NCBI GenBank assembly: GCA_963665195.1
Contig: OY762070.1
Coordinates: 3,534,001-3,598,000 of the forward strand
From: VXYL01 sp963665195
GTDB lineage: Bacteria > Pseudomonadota > Gammaproteobacteria > Pseudomonadales > Azotimanducaceae
Direction: 5' to 3'
Length of the DNA: 64,000 nucleotides
This document shows positions 47,293 through 55,231 of this stretch, one piece after another. The translations under genes were made by a program, and so were the position numbers. Each line of letters begins with the position of its first letter. Position 1 is the stretch's first letter. The notes beneath the pieces are model-generated. The model had not been told where the DNA came from, did no database searches, and saw only the letters and a program-made list of their open reading frames with translations.

Positions 47293-47551
47293 CGCGCGGT
47301 CGGCGCAGGTCCTGCACGAAGCCGTCTACATCCGCGAGGTCCGCCCGGTCCTTCCACATGCCGAAGCCAGCCGTACTCTTGTGCGCCGCAGTGGCCACCG
47401 CCGGCTCTATCGCCACCAGCCTCGCCCTCGGCTTGCCTCGGTACGTGACAACCACCGTTTCGCCGCGGTCGACGCAATCGAGCACCTCGCCGACTCGGGT
47501 CCTTAGGCCCTTGGCCGTTACTTCCACGTTGGTTCCTCGTTCAGGTACCAC
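47282..47551 (-). CDS. vapB: Phd/YefM-type antitoxin VapB
   Basis: An 89-aa antitoxin. The N-terminal Phd fold reads VEVTAKGLRTRVGEVLD, then GETVVVTYRGKPRARLVAI. The C-terminal half (about 52-89) should wrap the toxin. Start is GTG at 47551, or the GTG at 47527 that would place the conserved VEVTAKGL at the N-terminus. A palindrome just upstream (47555-47566) is a likely autoregulatory operator. Confidence 0.88.
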   Translation of the reverse strand: MVPERGTNVEVTAKGLRTRVGEVLDCVDRGETVVVTYRGKPRARLVAIEPAVATAAHKSTAGFGMWKDRADLADVDGFVQDLRRPRDVA

Positions 47552-47554
47552 TCA

Positions 47555-47566
47555 AGAGTGTACTCT
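47555..47566. promoter_or_regulatory. candidate VapBC operator
   Basis: AGAGT-GT-ACTCT is a perfect 5-bp inverted repeat, overlapping a second one (CACTC-AA-GAGTG, 47549-47560). It lies immediately upstream of vapB, where Phd/YefM antitoxins normally bind. Confidence 0.45.
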
Positions 47567-47656
47567 CGCGGCTCGGACAGTCGCAACTAGGCACGGGGCG
47601 TACGACGAATCTGTGGAAAACACATGTCAAGGCGCGTGACCAGATTGGGTGGGCGT

Positions 47657-47698
47657 CAGGTCGGCGACTCGCTCGCGCTGGGTTGGCGTCGGCTCGAC
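47657..47698 (-). pseudogene. remnant of an AbiEi-like N-terminus
   Basis: Read leftward, 14 codons give VEPTPTQRERVADL, against VQPTPTERERVADL in the intact gene starting at 50321. Both strands of the match are near-identical over 40 bp. It abuts the Lhr remnant with 2 bp between, showing a recombination joint rather than a decayed whole gene. Confidence 0.75.
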
Positions 47699-47700
47699 CG

Positions 47701-47805
47701 ACGATCCTCCTGGACGCGGACGACGCGGACCTCGATGCCCTGCTCATCCACTTGGTGCCCATCTGCCGCGCCCGCCGCCGCCTGCTGGTGGAAGCCATCA
47801 GCGAC
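47701..47805 (+). pseudogene. remnant of an Lhr C-terminus
   Basis: 35 codons match residues near the Lhr C-terminus (46555-46659) with two replacements (Pro to Ala in LLDPDDAD, Asn to Ser in EAINDQ). Many DNA differences are synonymous. The source was therefore a diverged functional lhr copy, not a recent duplicate of the intact gene. It lacks the rest of the gene and the native stop. Confidence 0.85.
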
Positions 47806-48140
47806 GCCCATGGCGTCGGGTCGTGCGTAGACCACACAGGCTGGTGGAATCCCCGGCTATTCGTCCGGCGGCTCCGGTAGCTACTCCGTCGCCGTTGGTC
47901 GGGCTGTTCTATTCACCGGGCAACCCGACTCGCGGGTGCGCCCGTGTTGTCTACGCATGGCGGATGCTGCACGAGGCCGGGAAGTGAAGTCAAGCGGAAG
48001 GCTTGCGCCTGCCGTGCGGCAAGCTGCCGCTACGGACCTGGCTCGCGCTGCCGACGACAGTGGATGAGATCAGAAAACCACGGATCGGCAGCCTAGCCCG
48101 AGCCGCCGCGCATGGGGGGTGCTTGTCTCAGGGCGCTCGC

Positions 48141-48251
48141 CGCCGGCGAATCCCGCTTCCGCCACTGTGCGGCGGGCTTCGCGGTCGGGTGGCAGACCAC
48201 GCCGTCGTGGAGTACGTCGATGGGGTCGCGGCCGTCTACGCCCAGGCCGAA
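48141..48251 (-). pseudogene. remnant of a PhyH dioxygenase C-terminus
   Basis: 37 codons (FGLGVDGRDPIDVLHDG, then VVCHPTAKPAAQWRKRD) match the C-terminal part of the intact dioxygenase at 54329-55231 with two replacements. As with the Lhr remnant, a diverged paralogue is the likely source. The catalytic core is missing. Confidence 0.85.
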
Positions 48252-48330
48252 GAGGGCGGGGCTTGGTCCCGCCCGTATGCGGGTCATGCACGGCGCGGGA
48301 GGCGTCTGCTGCGCCCCTCGTCCAGCACGG

Positions 48331-49236
48331 TCAATGGGTGCGGTCGCGGATGTCGCGGAGTAGGCGCTCGATCACCGTGCTGACGTTGCGTTGGCGGAGT
48401 AGGCGCTGGTCCGAGTCGGGGAGGTCCTCGCGTTCGAACGCGGCGACGGCCGTCGGTCCGTCTTTCCTGAAGCCATCGACACCTGGGTCGGTCGCGAAGC
48501 GTCGCCTGAGGATGTCGAGGGCCCGGCGAATCGTGTCCCCTTGGGGCGTCTGCTTGATCGCGTCTTGGAAAGCGCGGGCGACCGCGGTGACTCCATCTGG
48601 AGCGTTTTCGATGCAATACAGGAGGTCGTAGGCGTCCTTGTCTTCCATTCGGTCGTTGAAGGCAGATGCCTTCAGGCAGATGAAGCTGACGATGTTGGCA
48701 TGGCGGATGCGTTCGCGGACGATCCCGCGGCTGTCGAGTAGCTCGGCCTGGATTTCGACCTCGTCGTAAAGGTCCCGGACCATCGAGACGTGGGGGATGT
48801 GCATGGCGGACACTCTGCGCTGAGTGGGAAGCGCGGCCGCCCGTTGGACTTTGCCGCTGGGGTCGTCGCTTAGGAGTTCGACAACGACCAACGTGTGCGC
48901 ATCTGTGCGGCGTTCCCAACGCCAAGACGGGCGTCTGCCCTCGTCGCTCCTAGCGCGTTCCAGGCCTAGGTCCTTGAAGTTCCGCTCGAGGGTTCGGTAG
49001 GCCTCGATTTCCACTAGGAGCGGAAGGTCGACCACCAAGTCAACGTCCCGCGTGCCGGCATGCGGCCGAACGTCCGGTGGCGGGTCTGGCACAAGGTAGC
49101 GTGGGGTGAGGCCGCCCACGAGGTATACGCAATGCTTCCACGGGCCGAGTCCCCGGAGCAGCGTGACGAGGACCCGCTCGCAGGCTTGCGTGGCGTGGTC
49201 GTCGTAGTCGCCGTAGTGGGTGGGCATAGCGGTCAA
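48331..49236 (-). CDS. AbiEii-like nucleotidyltransferase (type IV toxin-like)
   Basis: A 301-aa protein with a nucleotidyltransferase core: VYLVGGLTPRYLV (Gly-Gly turn) and GTRDVDLVVDL (metal Asp pair) near residues 38-90, then a helical C-terminal part with KDAYDLLYCIE. AbiEii toxins of this fold use NTPs to modify tRNA ends and arrest growth, in abortive infection. It overlaps the upstream AbiEi-like gene by ATGA. It is diverged from typical AbiEii, so the exact family is uncertain; fold and pairing are the evidence. Confidence 0.72.
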   Translation of the reverse strand: MTAMPTHYGDYDDHATQACERVLVTLLRGLGPWKHCVYLVGGLTPRYLVPDPPPDVRPHAGTRDVDLVVDLPLLVEIEAYRTLERNFKDLGLERARSDEGRRPSWRWERRTDAHTLVVVELLSDDPSGKVQRAAALPTQRRVSAMHIPHVSMVRDLYDEVEIQAELLDSRGIVRERIRHANIVSFICLKASAFNDRMEDKDAYDLLYCIENAPDGVTAVARAFQDAIKQTPQGDTIRRALDILRRRFATDPGVDGFRKDGPTAVAAFEREDLPDSDQRLLRQRNVSTVIERLLRDIRDRTH

Positions 49237-50321
49237 TAGCCGAGGCGTTCGCGCCGGAGGTGGCGTGCCATGTCGGGCGCCCGCCCACCGGCACGAAGGA
49301 GATCAAGATAGACGATGATGGGGCTGGCGAGCCAGATGCCATCAACGCGCTGACGCGATGCAAGGGCGCCAGGGAACGGAGCCCGCACGACCGAAAGGTT
49401 GGCCCCTTGGTCGACGCGCTTTGCGTCGAGGTCGCGAAGCACGGTGTCTATACGGCCGTCGCCGGCAGCGACCAGGCAGGCGATGCGCGAGACGTGCGAC
49501 AGGAACGGCGCATAGCGCTGGGCGGCCGACTCGCCGGTGATGGCGTAGTCGGCACCGTGGGTCTCGAAGGCACGATGGAGTTCGAGCGCGAGCGATGGTT
49601 CGGGGACGACGGGTACGTAGTAGTCCCTAGCGGAGAACAGGCGGATGCGTTCGCTGTTTCGGACCCACGCGTCGAGCAAGCGCCCTGCATCGGCAACGCG
49701 CCGTTGCTTGGTCGGTCCGCGGCCGCGCGTCTGGACCCATTGGTGCTGTTCGAGGTTGCGCAGGACCACGGAGGCGGTGCCCGGAGAGACGCCTGCGCAC
49801 TGCGCGAGACGAGTCGCGCCGAACCAAGTGCGCGGTGCGAGTAGCAGGCAATGGACGACTTGGGCCCGGCTGCCCCGAAACAAGCTCAGTTCGCGGCTCG
49901 CCACGGGGCGCGGCGCTGGCCGGTCTATGTGGACGTAAACGGGTTCGGTACACAGGAAGAGGCTGCCGCCAGCGTCGTAGTAGGCGACTCGGCTGGCGCG
50001 GAGCAGCTCCTTCGCGGAGGTCGAGATGGCGTCAGCCACCAGCATGGGGATGGCGTCTGGGTGGTTGGCATTGAGGGCGCCCACCCGCCAGATGAAATCG
50101 CGGGCGTCGCGGGGATAGATGTTCGTCCGGGTGCGCAATGCGAGCTCGACCGGGCGTCCCGCCCACGTGCAGTGGACGATAGCGTCGGCCGGCGTCTGCA
50201 TGGGGAATCTGTCAGCAGTCGGCGTGCCGATGCGCAGGGCCTCGCAGAACGGCAACGCGGTCAGAGCGGCCATCAGGTCGGCGACTCGCTCGCGCTCGGT
50301 TGGCGTCGGCTGGACAGCCAT
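49233..50321 (-). CDS. AbiEi-like winged-helix antitoxin/regulator
   Basis: A 362-aa protein. The middle has a winged-helix: FGATRLAQCAGVSPGTASVV, then LRNLEQHQWVQTRGRGPTKQ. The C-terminus, SPIIVYLDLLRAGGRAPDMA, matches the AbiEi style of ending. The N-terminal 150 residues (LALRTRTNIYPRDARDF) resemble the nuclease-like domain of long AbiEi antitoxins. It should repress its own promoter and neutralise the downstream nucleotidyltransferase gene. Upstream lie three palindromes over a good promoter. A remnant of its N-terminus lies at 47657-47698. Confidence 0.75.
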   Translation of the reverse strand: MAVQPTPTERERVADLMAALTALPFCEALRIGTPTADRFPMQTPADAIVHCTWAGRPVELALRTRTNIYPRDARDFIWRVGALNANHPDAIPMLVADAISTSAKELLRASRVAYYDAGGSLFLCTEPVYVHIDRPAPRPVASRELSLFRGSRAQVVHCLLLAPRTWFGATRLAQCAGVSPGTASVVLRNLEQHQWVQTRGRGPTKQRRVADAGRLLDAWVRNSERIRLFSARDYYVPVVPEPSLALELHRAFETHGADYAITGESAAQRYAPFLSHVSRIACLVAAGDGRIDTVLRDLDAKRVDQGANLSVVRAPFPGALASRQRVDGIWLASPIIVYLDLLRAGGRAPDMARHLRRERLGY

Positions 50322-50340
50322 TTCGCACCTTTAGCCGTTA

Positions 50341-50410
50341 TTTGCTGCACAGCGAATGATGCATGCACATAGCATATGTGTCAAATCAGCATTATTCGCT
50401 GCACAGAGAA
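50341..50410 (-). promoter_or_regulatory. triple operator upstream of the AbiE-like pair
   Basis: Two near-identical palindromes, TTTGCTG-CA-CAGCGAA (50341-50356) and TTCGCTG-CA-CAGAGAA (50395-50410), flank a perfect inverted repeat, CACATA-GCA-TATGTG (50366-50380). The outer sites are 54 bp apart, about five helical turns, which would suit cooperative binding or looping by a dimeric repressor such as the AbiEi-like protein. Confidence 0.6.
50356..50384 (-). promoter_or_regulatory. sigma-70 promoter of the AbiE-like operon
   Basis: Reading leftward, a perfect TTGACA (50384-50379) and CATCAT (50361-50356) are 17 bp apart. The central palindrome of the operator region lies across the spacer, so a bound repressor would block RNA polymerase directly. 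The gene starts at 50321. Confidence 0.6.
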
Positions 50411-50602
50411 CATCGCATTTGCGGGAATATGGCACCCTGGCTAGGTGGGCGTGGCGCCGATGCCGGAAGACGCCCGGTCGCGGCAAGCAGCTCCGGCGAG
50501 TGCCGGCACGCTGGCCGACACCCACAGCGCGATGGCGTGCTTGCATAATCTCGGGTGCCGCCTACATGTGCGGATGCACCGGTGGGGAGGAAGCCAAGCA
50601 CC

Positions 50603-51721
50603 ATGCCCGACGCTCAGGAGTCCCGATTGCTGCTCGGCAGCCTGCTCTCGTACGCCTTGGTCGCGTGTACCGTGGAGTTCGACAACGAGTTCGAGCGGCG
50701 CTTGATCGAGCCCACCGGGGAGACGTTCGAGACGTGGAAGCGCGAGGTGTTCCTGGTCTCGCTCGCCATGTGGGCGAACTACCTGCGCTTCCTCGCAGAC
50801 GGCGAGAAGTCGGTCGCCGAGCTCGGACGCTTGGCGCTCCGCGACGACGCGGCGATCAGGTCCGCCTTGAACGGGCTGACGCGCTGGCGCTACGTCACGG
50901 TGGAACCGCCGCCGCAATCGAACGGCCGAAAGCCGCCGTTCCGCGACTGGCTGATACGCCCGACGCCCGCCGGCGAACGCTGCCTGCGCATCTGGCAGCC
51001 GCTGCCCGCGGTGATCGAGGAGCGCTGGTGCAAGCGCTTCGGCGCTTCCGAGATCCGCCGCCTCAAACGCCGACTGGCGCATGTCCTCGGCCAGCGGGGT
51101 GCGCCGGCGCCGAATTACCTGCCTCTGGTGAGCTCGCGACGCGAGATGTACTCCGAGGTCGCGCATGGCTCGCAAGGGTCCGTCGCCACCGATGACGCGC
51201 CGCTCTACGTGCTGCTCGCGCAAACGCTGCTGGCCTTCACGCTGGACTTCGAGGCGGACTCGCCCTTGGCGCTGCCGCCGTGCGCCAACGCGCTGCGCAT
51301 CCTCGGCGAAGCGGGCATCCCGGTACGGGAGTTGCCGGACCGTTCGGGCGTGTCCAAGGAGGCCATCGCGCAGGCGCTCAACCTGCTCGGCCGCCACGGA
51401 CTCGTCGCCGTCGAGCCGATGGCCACCGAGCGCGGCAAGCAGGCTCGCCTTACGGACTCCGGGTTGGCAAGCCAGGTCGCCTACGCCGAGCGCCTGCGCC
51501 TGATCGAACAACGCTGGCACGCCGAGTTCGGCGCGGACGCGATTGGCGCGTTGCGGCAGTCCCTCGACGCGATCGTCGTCACCCGACAGGCGGCGCAATC
51601 GCCGCTCGCAAAGGGATTGGTGCCGCATCCCTGCACCTGGCGGGCAACGCGCGCCGCGCCTGAGGTGTTGCCGGACCATCCCATCGTGCTCGGCCGAGGC
51701 GGCTGGCCGGATGGGAGTTGA
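50603..51721 (+). CDS. tandem winged-helix (MarR-like) DNA-binding protein
   Basis: A 372-aa protein with two similar halves. Each has a winged-helix of MarR type: residues about 45-135 (KSVAELGRLALRDDAAIRSA) and about 235-330 (IPVRELPDRSGVSKEAIAQA, then RLTDSGL). Both end in helices that could dimerise. Duplicated MarR-like proteins of this size lack an assigned function. The ATG at 50603 follows GGGGAGGAAG. It is divergent from the AbiE-like pair across 281 bp and converges on the TIR gene; a CATAAT box lies at 50544-50549. Confidence 0.7.
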   Translation: MPDAQESRLLLGSLLSYALVACTVEFDNEFERRLIEPTGETFETWKREVFLVSLAMWANYLRFLADGEKSVAELGRLALRDDAAIRSALNGLTRWRYVTVEPPPQSNGRKPPFRDWLIRPTPAGERCLRIWQPLPAVIEERWCKRFGASEIRRLKRRLAHVLGQRGAPAPNYLPLVSSRREMYSEVAHGSQGSVATDDAPLYVLLAQTLLAFTLDFEADSPLALPPCANALRILGEAGIPVRELPDRSGVSKEAIAQALNLLGRHGLVAVEPMATERGKQARLTDSGLASQVAYAERLRLIEQRWHAEFGADAIGALRQSLDAIVVTRQAAQSPLAKGLVPHPCTWRATRAAPEVLPDHPIVLGRGGWPDGS

Positions 51722-52499
51722 CGGCCGGGCTCGGGCACGGTTGCGGCGGTGATGCCCCTGCATTGCATCGACAGGTCAGTCTGCGTCGCAGGCGGATCGC
51801 GATTAGGGACTCAGGTCGACGCGTTCATGATCGACGCTGGAGCGAGATCGAATCCTGCGTTTCTCAGCCGGTCGACTAGCTTGGGAACGGTTTCCTTGAC
51901 ATGCTCGTTGTAAGGGATGTAGATGATGCCTTGAGCGTCCGACGGCAATTCGAGATGCCCCTTCTTCAGGATGGCCACCCTAGGTCGACCGATAGCCGAG
52001 ATCAGCATTCCCACTTCCAGCACCACATTTTGCCGAGCGCGAGGCTGGGCTGACGTTGCGCTGCTAGTTTTCTCGTATCCCATGTCGTCGGGGGTCAGCA
52101 GTACGATACCGAAAGTCGTCTTTTCTTTGGCGGGGTCGATCTGGTCCTCCAGTGCCTCGATGATCGTCATCCCGCCTCCGCTGGTGTTCGCAAGAACAAA
52201 CGGATTGAGCTGCAGCTTGTGAAGCACCAGCTCAAGCTGCTCTTTCGATGTGTCGTCATGTCCGTGAACGACGAAGATCCGGCTGTCTTCCACTTGGTGT
52301 GAGGGTGAGTCCGTTACCGGTCGCCTATCTTCATCAACGGATGGCAGATGCTCTCCGGCCTGCGAATGCGCGTCCCATTTCGCCTCGAAGCGATCCTTGG
52401 CGGACTTATTCCCTTGGACCTGTACCGTCCCGGTGTTCGGGTACCAAGTGATACTGACACCCTCTGCCATACGCAACTGCTGCCCGTGTTCTCGCTTAA

Positions 52500-54148
52500 C
52501 CCTATTGATGTAAAAAAAGAGGCGACGGATGTTGATGTTCAGGCTAGCGCGGCGAGGTAGGAGGACATCTCCGCTTCCACTTCGGCGTTTGCATTCATCG
52601 ACAGGACGGGTTTGCGCTGCGGGCGGAGGAACCGTCCGGCCCGGACGACGAGGCGGCGGCGCATCGTGTGCATCTGCTCGAACGCCCAGAGCGCCGTGCG
52701 CTTCGGGGTCGTGCCGCGCTGCGGCGGCCGGGACGCCATCTGCAGCTCCCGGGTCAGGTTGTGCGCCAGGATGGCGGCGAGGGTGTACAGCCGGTTGCCG
52801 GCGAGCTTGCGCGTCGGGACGTACTCCATGCGGCACTGCGACTTCAGTTCCGCGAACACGGCCTCCTGCGAGCCGCGCCCGTCGTGGAACGCGACGACGC
52901 TTTTCGCCCGCACGCGGCGGTTGGTCGCCACGACCTTGAACTCGAAGCCGTGGACGTGGGGCGCGAACAGGTCCAGCTGCACCGGTCCCTTGCGCTGCCG
53001 GCGGGTTCGCGTCCGGACCACGACCAGGCGCCGCCGGCGGCCCCAGCTCTTCGGCTTCCAGGCGGGCTCGAAGAAGTCCCTCGCCCCGTCCATGCGGCGC
53101 CAGCGGCGGCGGCCCTCGACGAGCGACTTCAGTTCCGCGAACCGCTCGAACGGCACCGTCGCCGTGTACTCGACGCCCAGCGCGTCGAGCCGGCCGAGGA
53201 CGGCCTCGCCGAAGAACGCGCTGTCCATGCGCGACTCCAGCCGCGCACCCGGCAGCGCGGCGCGGACGTCCGCCAGGCAGCGCTGCATGAAGGCTTCCGC
53301 GCCGTTGGAGTCGTGCACGTTGCCCGGGCGGTGGCGCAGGTCGAACACCTGCCCGGTCTGCGCCACCGTCGCGAACAGCGGATAGTAGCTGCGCTGTCCC
53401 TTCCTGCGCTTGTTGAAGCCGACGGCCGTGCCTTCCGCGAAGCGCTTCGTGCCGAGCACCGAGCCGTCGAAGTCGAGCGTCATCCGCGCCGGGCCGAGCG
53501 CCGCGGCGCGGTCCAGCACCAGCCGCCGGTTCAGGGCGCGCACGTTGTCCGCGCTGCGCCCGTCGGCCCTGGCCAGCATGCGGCCCATCGTGGAGGCGTC
53601 CGGCAGGTGCCGCAGGCCCAGCGTCCGCCTGACCATTTCGTCGTCCCGGTAGTACCGCGCGTCGCGCAGCTCCCGGAAGCCCATGACCAGATGCACGACC
53701 AGCAGCAGCGCCACCGCGTGCGGCGCGTAGACCGGACTGCCCGGCAGGTGGCGGAAGCAGCCGCGCAAGCGCTCCTTCAGCCCGAGCCGCGCGAACAGCC
53801 TCTGGTAGAGCACCAGGCCCGCGTGCGCCGTCAGCCGCTGGTCCTCGAACCGGATCTCGATGCGATCCGTCGCTTTACCCCGCACGCTCGCCTTGCTACG
53901 CTTCATGGCGGCGGCCTCCTTCCGATGAGTTTTTCGACGAACCGCATCGTAACAGAAGGGGGTCGCCGTCCAACCCCGCTCCTTGCGATTCGACGAACTA
54001 TCGAAGCGCAAAGACGCCGTGCCCCGCGAAACCGCGCTCCGCTTGACAACACCTACGGTGTGTCAAACCGGCAACCCGACTACAGCGCGAAACGCACGAA
54101 AAACCTGCAATACGACGAATACTCGCGCCTCAGTATGCCCTTAAGGGG
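52500..54148 (-). mobile_element. IS1380-type insertion sequence, copy 3
   Basis: The same 1649-bp element on the minus strand, flanked by TTAA (52496-52499 and 54149-54152). It differs from copies 1 and 2 by at least one base near its right end (52511). The transposase reads in the direction of the broken TIR gene, as in the other two copies. Transcription leaving the element would cover the TIR remainder. Confidence 0.95.
52539..53906 (-). CDS. IS1380-family DDE transposase, copy 3
   Basis: A 455-aa transposase with the same translation as the other two copies and the same ribosome site before its ATG. It is intact. All three copies therefore encode an apparently functional enzyme. Confidence 0.93.
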   Translation of the reverse strand: MKRSKASVRGKATDRIEIRFEDQRLTAHAGLVLYQRLFARLGLKERLRGCFRHLPGSPVYAPHAVALLLVVHLVMGFRELRDARYYRDDEMVRRTLGLRHLPDASTMGRMLARADGRSADNVRALNRRLVLDRAAALGPARMTLDFDGSVLGTKRFAEGTAVGFNKRRKGQRSYYPLFATVAQTGQVFDLRHRPGNVHDSNGAEAFMQRCLADVRAALPGARLESRMDSAFFGEAVLGRLDALGVEYTATVPFERFAELKSLVEGRRRWRRMDGARDFFEPAWKPKSWGRRRRLVVVRTRTRRQRKGPVQLDLFAPHVHGFEFKVVATNRRVRAKSVVAFHDGRGSQEAVFAELKSQCRMEYVPTRKLAGNRLYTLAAILAHNLTRELQMASRPPQRGTTPKRTALWAFEQMHTMRRRLVVRAGRFLRPQRKPVLSMNANAEVEAEMSSYLAALA

Positions 54149-54328
54149 TTAACGACTTCGTCGATCTGGAATCCGAGATGGGATATGGTGGCCTGGAGTT
54201 CGTCGAGGGTCCCGTCGTGTTTCAGTGGCATGGTGGTTTCCTTGAGTTCCTGAGTATGTGTACTGCGTCTCGCGGGCGGATGGTGCCGCGATCTCGATTT
54301 CGCTGGCCTCAGGCACAGCTTGTGTGAC

Positions 54329-55231
54329 TTAAGTCCGGCGGAGCTGAGTGGATCGAATGGCATGACCGCCTGTCGCGCTCGCCGGCACGTCCCGCTTCCG
54401 CCACTCCGCAGCCGGCTTCGCGGTCGGGTGGCAGACCACGCCGTCGTGGAGCACGTCGATGGGGTCGCGGCCGTCTACGCCGAGGCCGAAGCGGTGGTAG
54501 CCGAGCAGGCGCAGGAGCTTCTCCGGGAGCTGCCGGGCCACCTCTCGGGGCACTGACACCAGCTGGATTTCCTGCGGGCGCAGGTAGGCGACGTTGTGGC
54601 TCATGAAGAAGCCGAGCCGTTCGCGGTTCTTCGACGTGTTCGCCCCGCCGCCGTGCCAGAGGCCGCCTTCCCACATCAGCATGGTGCCGGAGCGCATCAC
54701 CACGCGCATGGTCTCGATGCGCTGATCCACCGGGCGGTCGTGCCACTTGTGGCTGTACGGGACGATGTGGGTCGCGCCGTTCTCCAAGTCGTAGTCGTCG
54801 AGGGCGATCAGCGCGTTGCAGACGAAGTGCGGATGCGGCCTGGGGATCGGCCAGAGGCCGTCGTCCTGGTGCAGGAACTGCCGGGTCTCGCCGGGCAGCA
54901 CGTTGAAGAGAGTGGTGACGTTCACTTGCGTGCGTTCGCCGAGCACGCCTTCCACCAGCGCCCGAATGCGAGCGTCCAGGAAGAGGTAGTCCACGGCGCG
55001 GGTCTTGGCGAGCAGGTTGTGGGCCCGCCAAGTCTTGCCGGTCTTGGTGCCGATGGCGCGCATCTCGGTGATCGGCACCTCGGTGTCGAAGGCGTGGCGG
55101 ATGCGGGCGACTTCCTCGGCGCTGATGAAGTCTTCGATGATCGTGAAGCCCTGGTCCTCGATCTCGGCAACGCGCTCGGTGACATTCAGGCCATCGATGA
55201 CGAGCGGCTCGTCTGCCTGTGCTGCGCTCAT
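54329..55231 (-). CDS. phytanoyl-CoA dioxygenase (PhyH) family protein 1
   Basis: A 300-aa Fe(II)/2-oxoglutarate dioxygenase. Iron ligands are His and Asp in FLHQDDGLWPI and the distal His in LWHGGGANTS, with the 2-oxoglutarate Arg in NRERLGF. The family hydroxylates diverse small molecules; substrate is not readable. Its start overlaps the stop of PhyH 2 by ATGA, so the two are co-translated. A remnant of a related C-terminus lies at 48141-48251. Confidence 0.88.
   Translation of the reverse strand: MSAAQADEPLVIDGLNVTERVAEIEDQGFTIIEDFISAEEVARIRHAFDTEVPITEMRAIGTKTGKTWRAHNLLAKTRAVDYLFLDARIRALVEGVLGERTQVNVTTLFNVLPGETRQFLHQDDGLWPIPRPHPHFVCNALIALDDYDLENGATHIVPYSHKWHDRPVDQRIETMRVVMRSGTMLMWEGGLWHGGGANTSKNRERLGFFMSHNVAYLRPQEIQLVSVPREVARQLPEKLLRLLGYHRFGLGVDGRDPIDVLHDGVVCHPTAKPAAEWRKRDVPASATGGHAIRSTQLRRT

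Larger units (their letters stand above)
47567..48330. other. 764-bp gene-free stretch with remnants of three nearby genes
   Basis: No intact gene is seen between vapB and the AbiEii-like gene. Three short blocks are diverged copies of the ends of genes in this window: 47657-47698 (AbiEi N-terminus), 47701-47805 (Lhr C-terminus) and 48141-48251 (PhyH C-terminus). The rest (47806-48140) is hairpin-rich, for example GCTTGC/GCAAGC at 48001-48024, and holds nothing recognisable. A hairpin at 48267-48282 resembles one after lhr at 46797-46811. Confidence 0.75.
51811..54231 (-). pseudogene. CAP12/Pycsar-type TIR-domain protein, split by IS copy 3
   Basis: Codons 1-27 (54231-54151) precede the IS; the rest lies at 52495-51811. 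Removing the IS and one TTAA repeat gives 255 aa in frame. Residues 1-90 are a small N-terminal domain (PNTGTVQVQGNKSAKDRFEA). The TIR domain (about 105-250) reads IFVVHGHDDTSKEQLELVL, the NADase Glu in GGGMTIIEALE, VLLTPDDMGYE, RARQNVVLEVGML, LPSDAQGIIYIPY. Such TIRs hydrolyse NAD+ on receiving a cyclic nucleotide in CBASS/Pycsar. No cyclase is in the window. As found, only a 33-aa stub is made from the native start. Confidence 0.88.

Noticed and set aside
51811..52836. A 341-aa chimeric protein reading from inside IS copy 3 into the TIR gene
   Set aside because: Its first 120 residues are an off-frame reading of the transposase region; the native gene start is at 54231, across the IS.
51811..54231. 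A complete CBASS or Pycsar operon around the TIR gene
   Set aside because: No cyclase, Cap2/Cap3 or other partner is present within the window; only the effector-like gene is seen.
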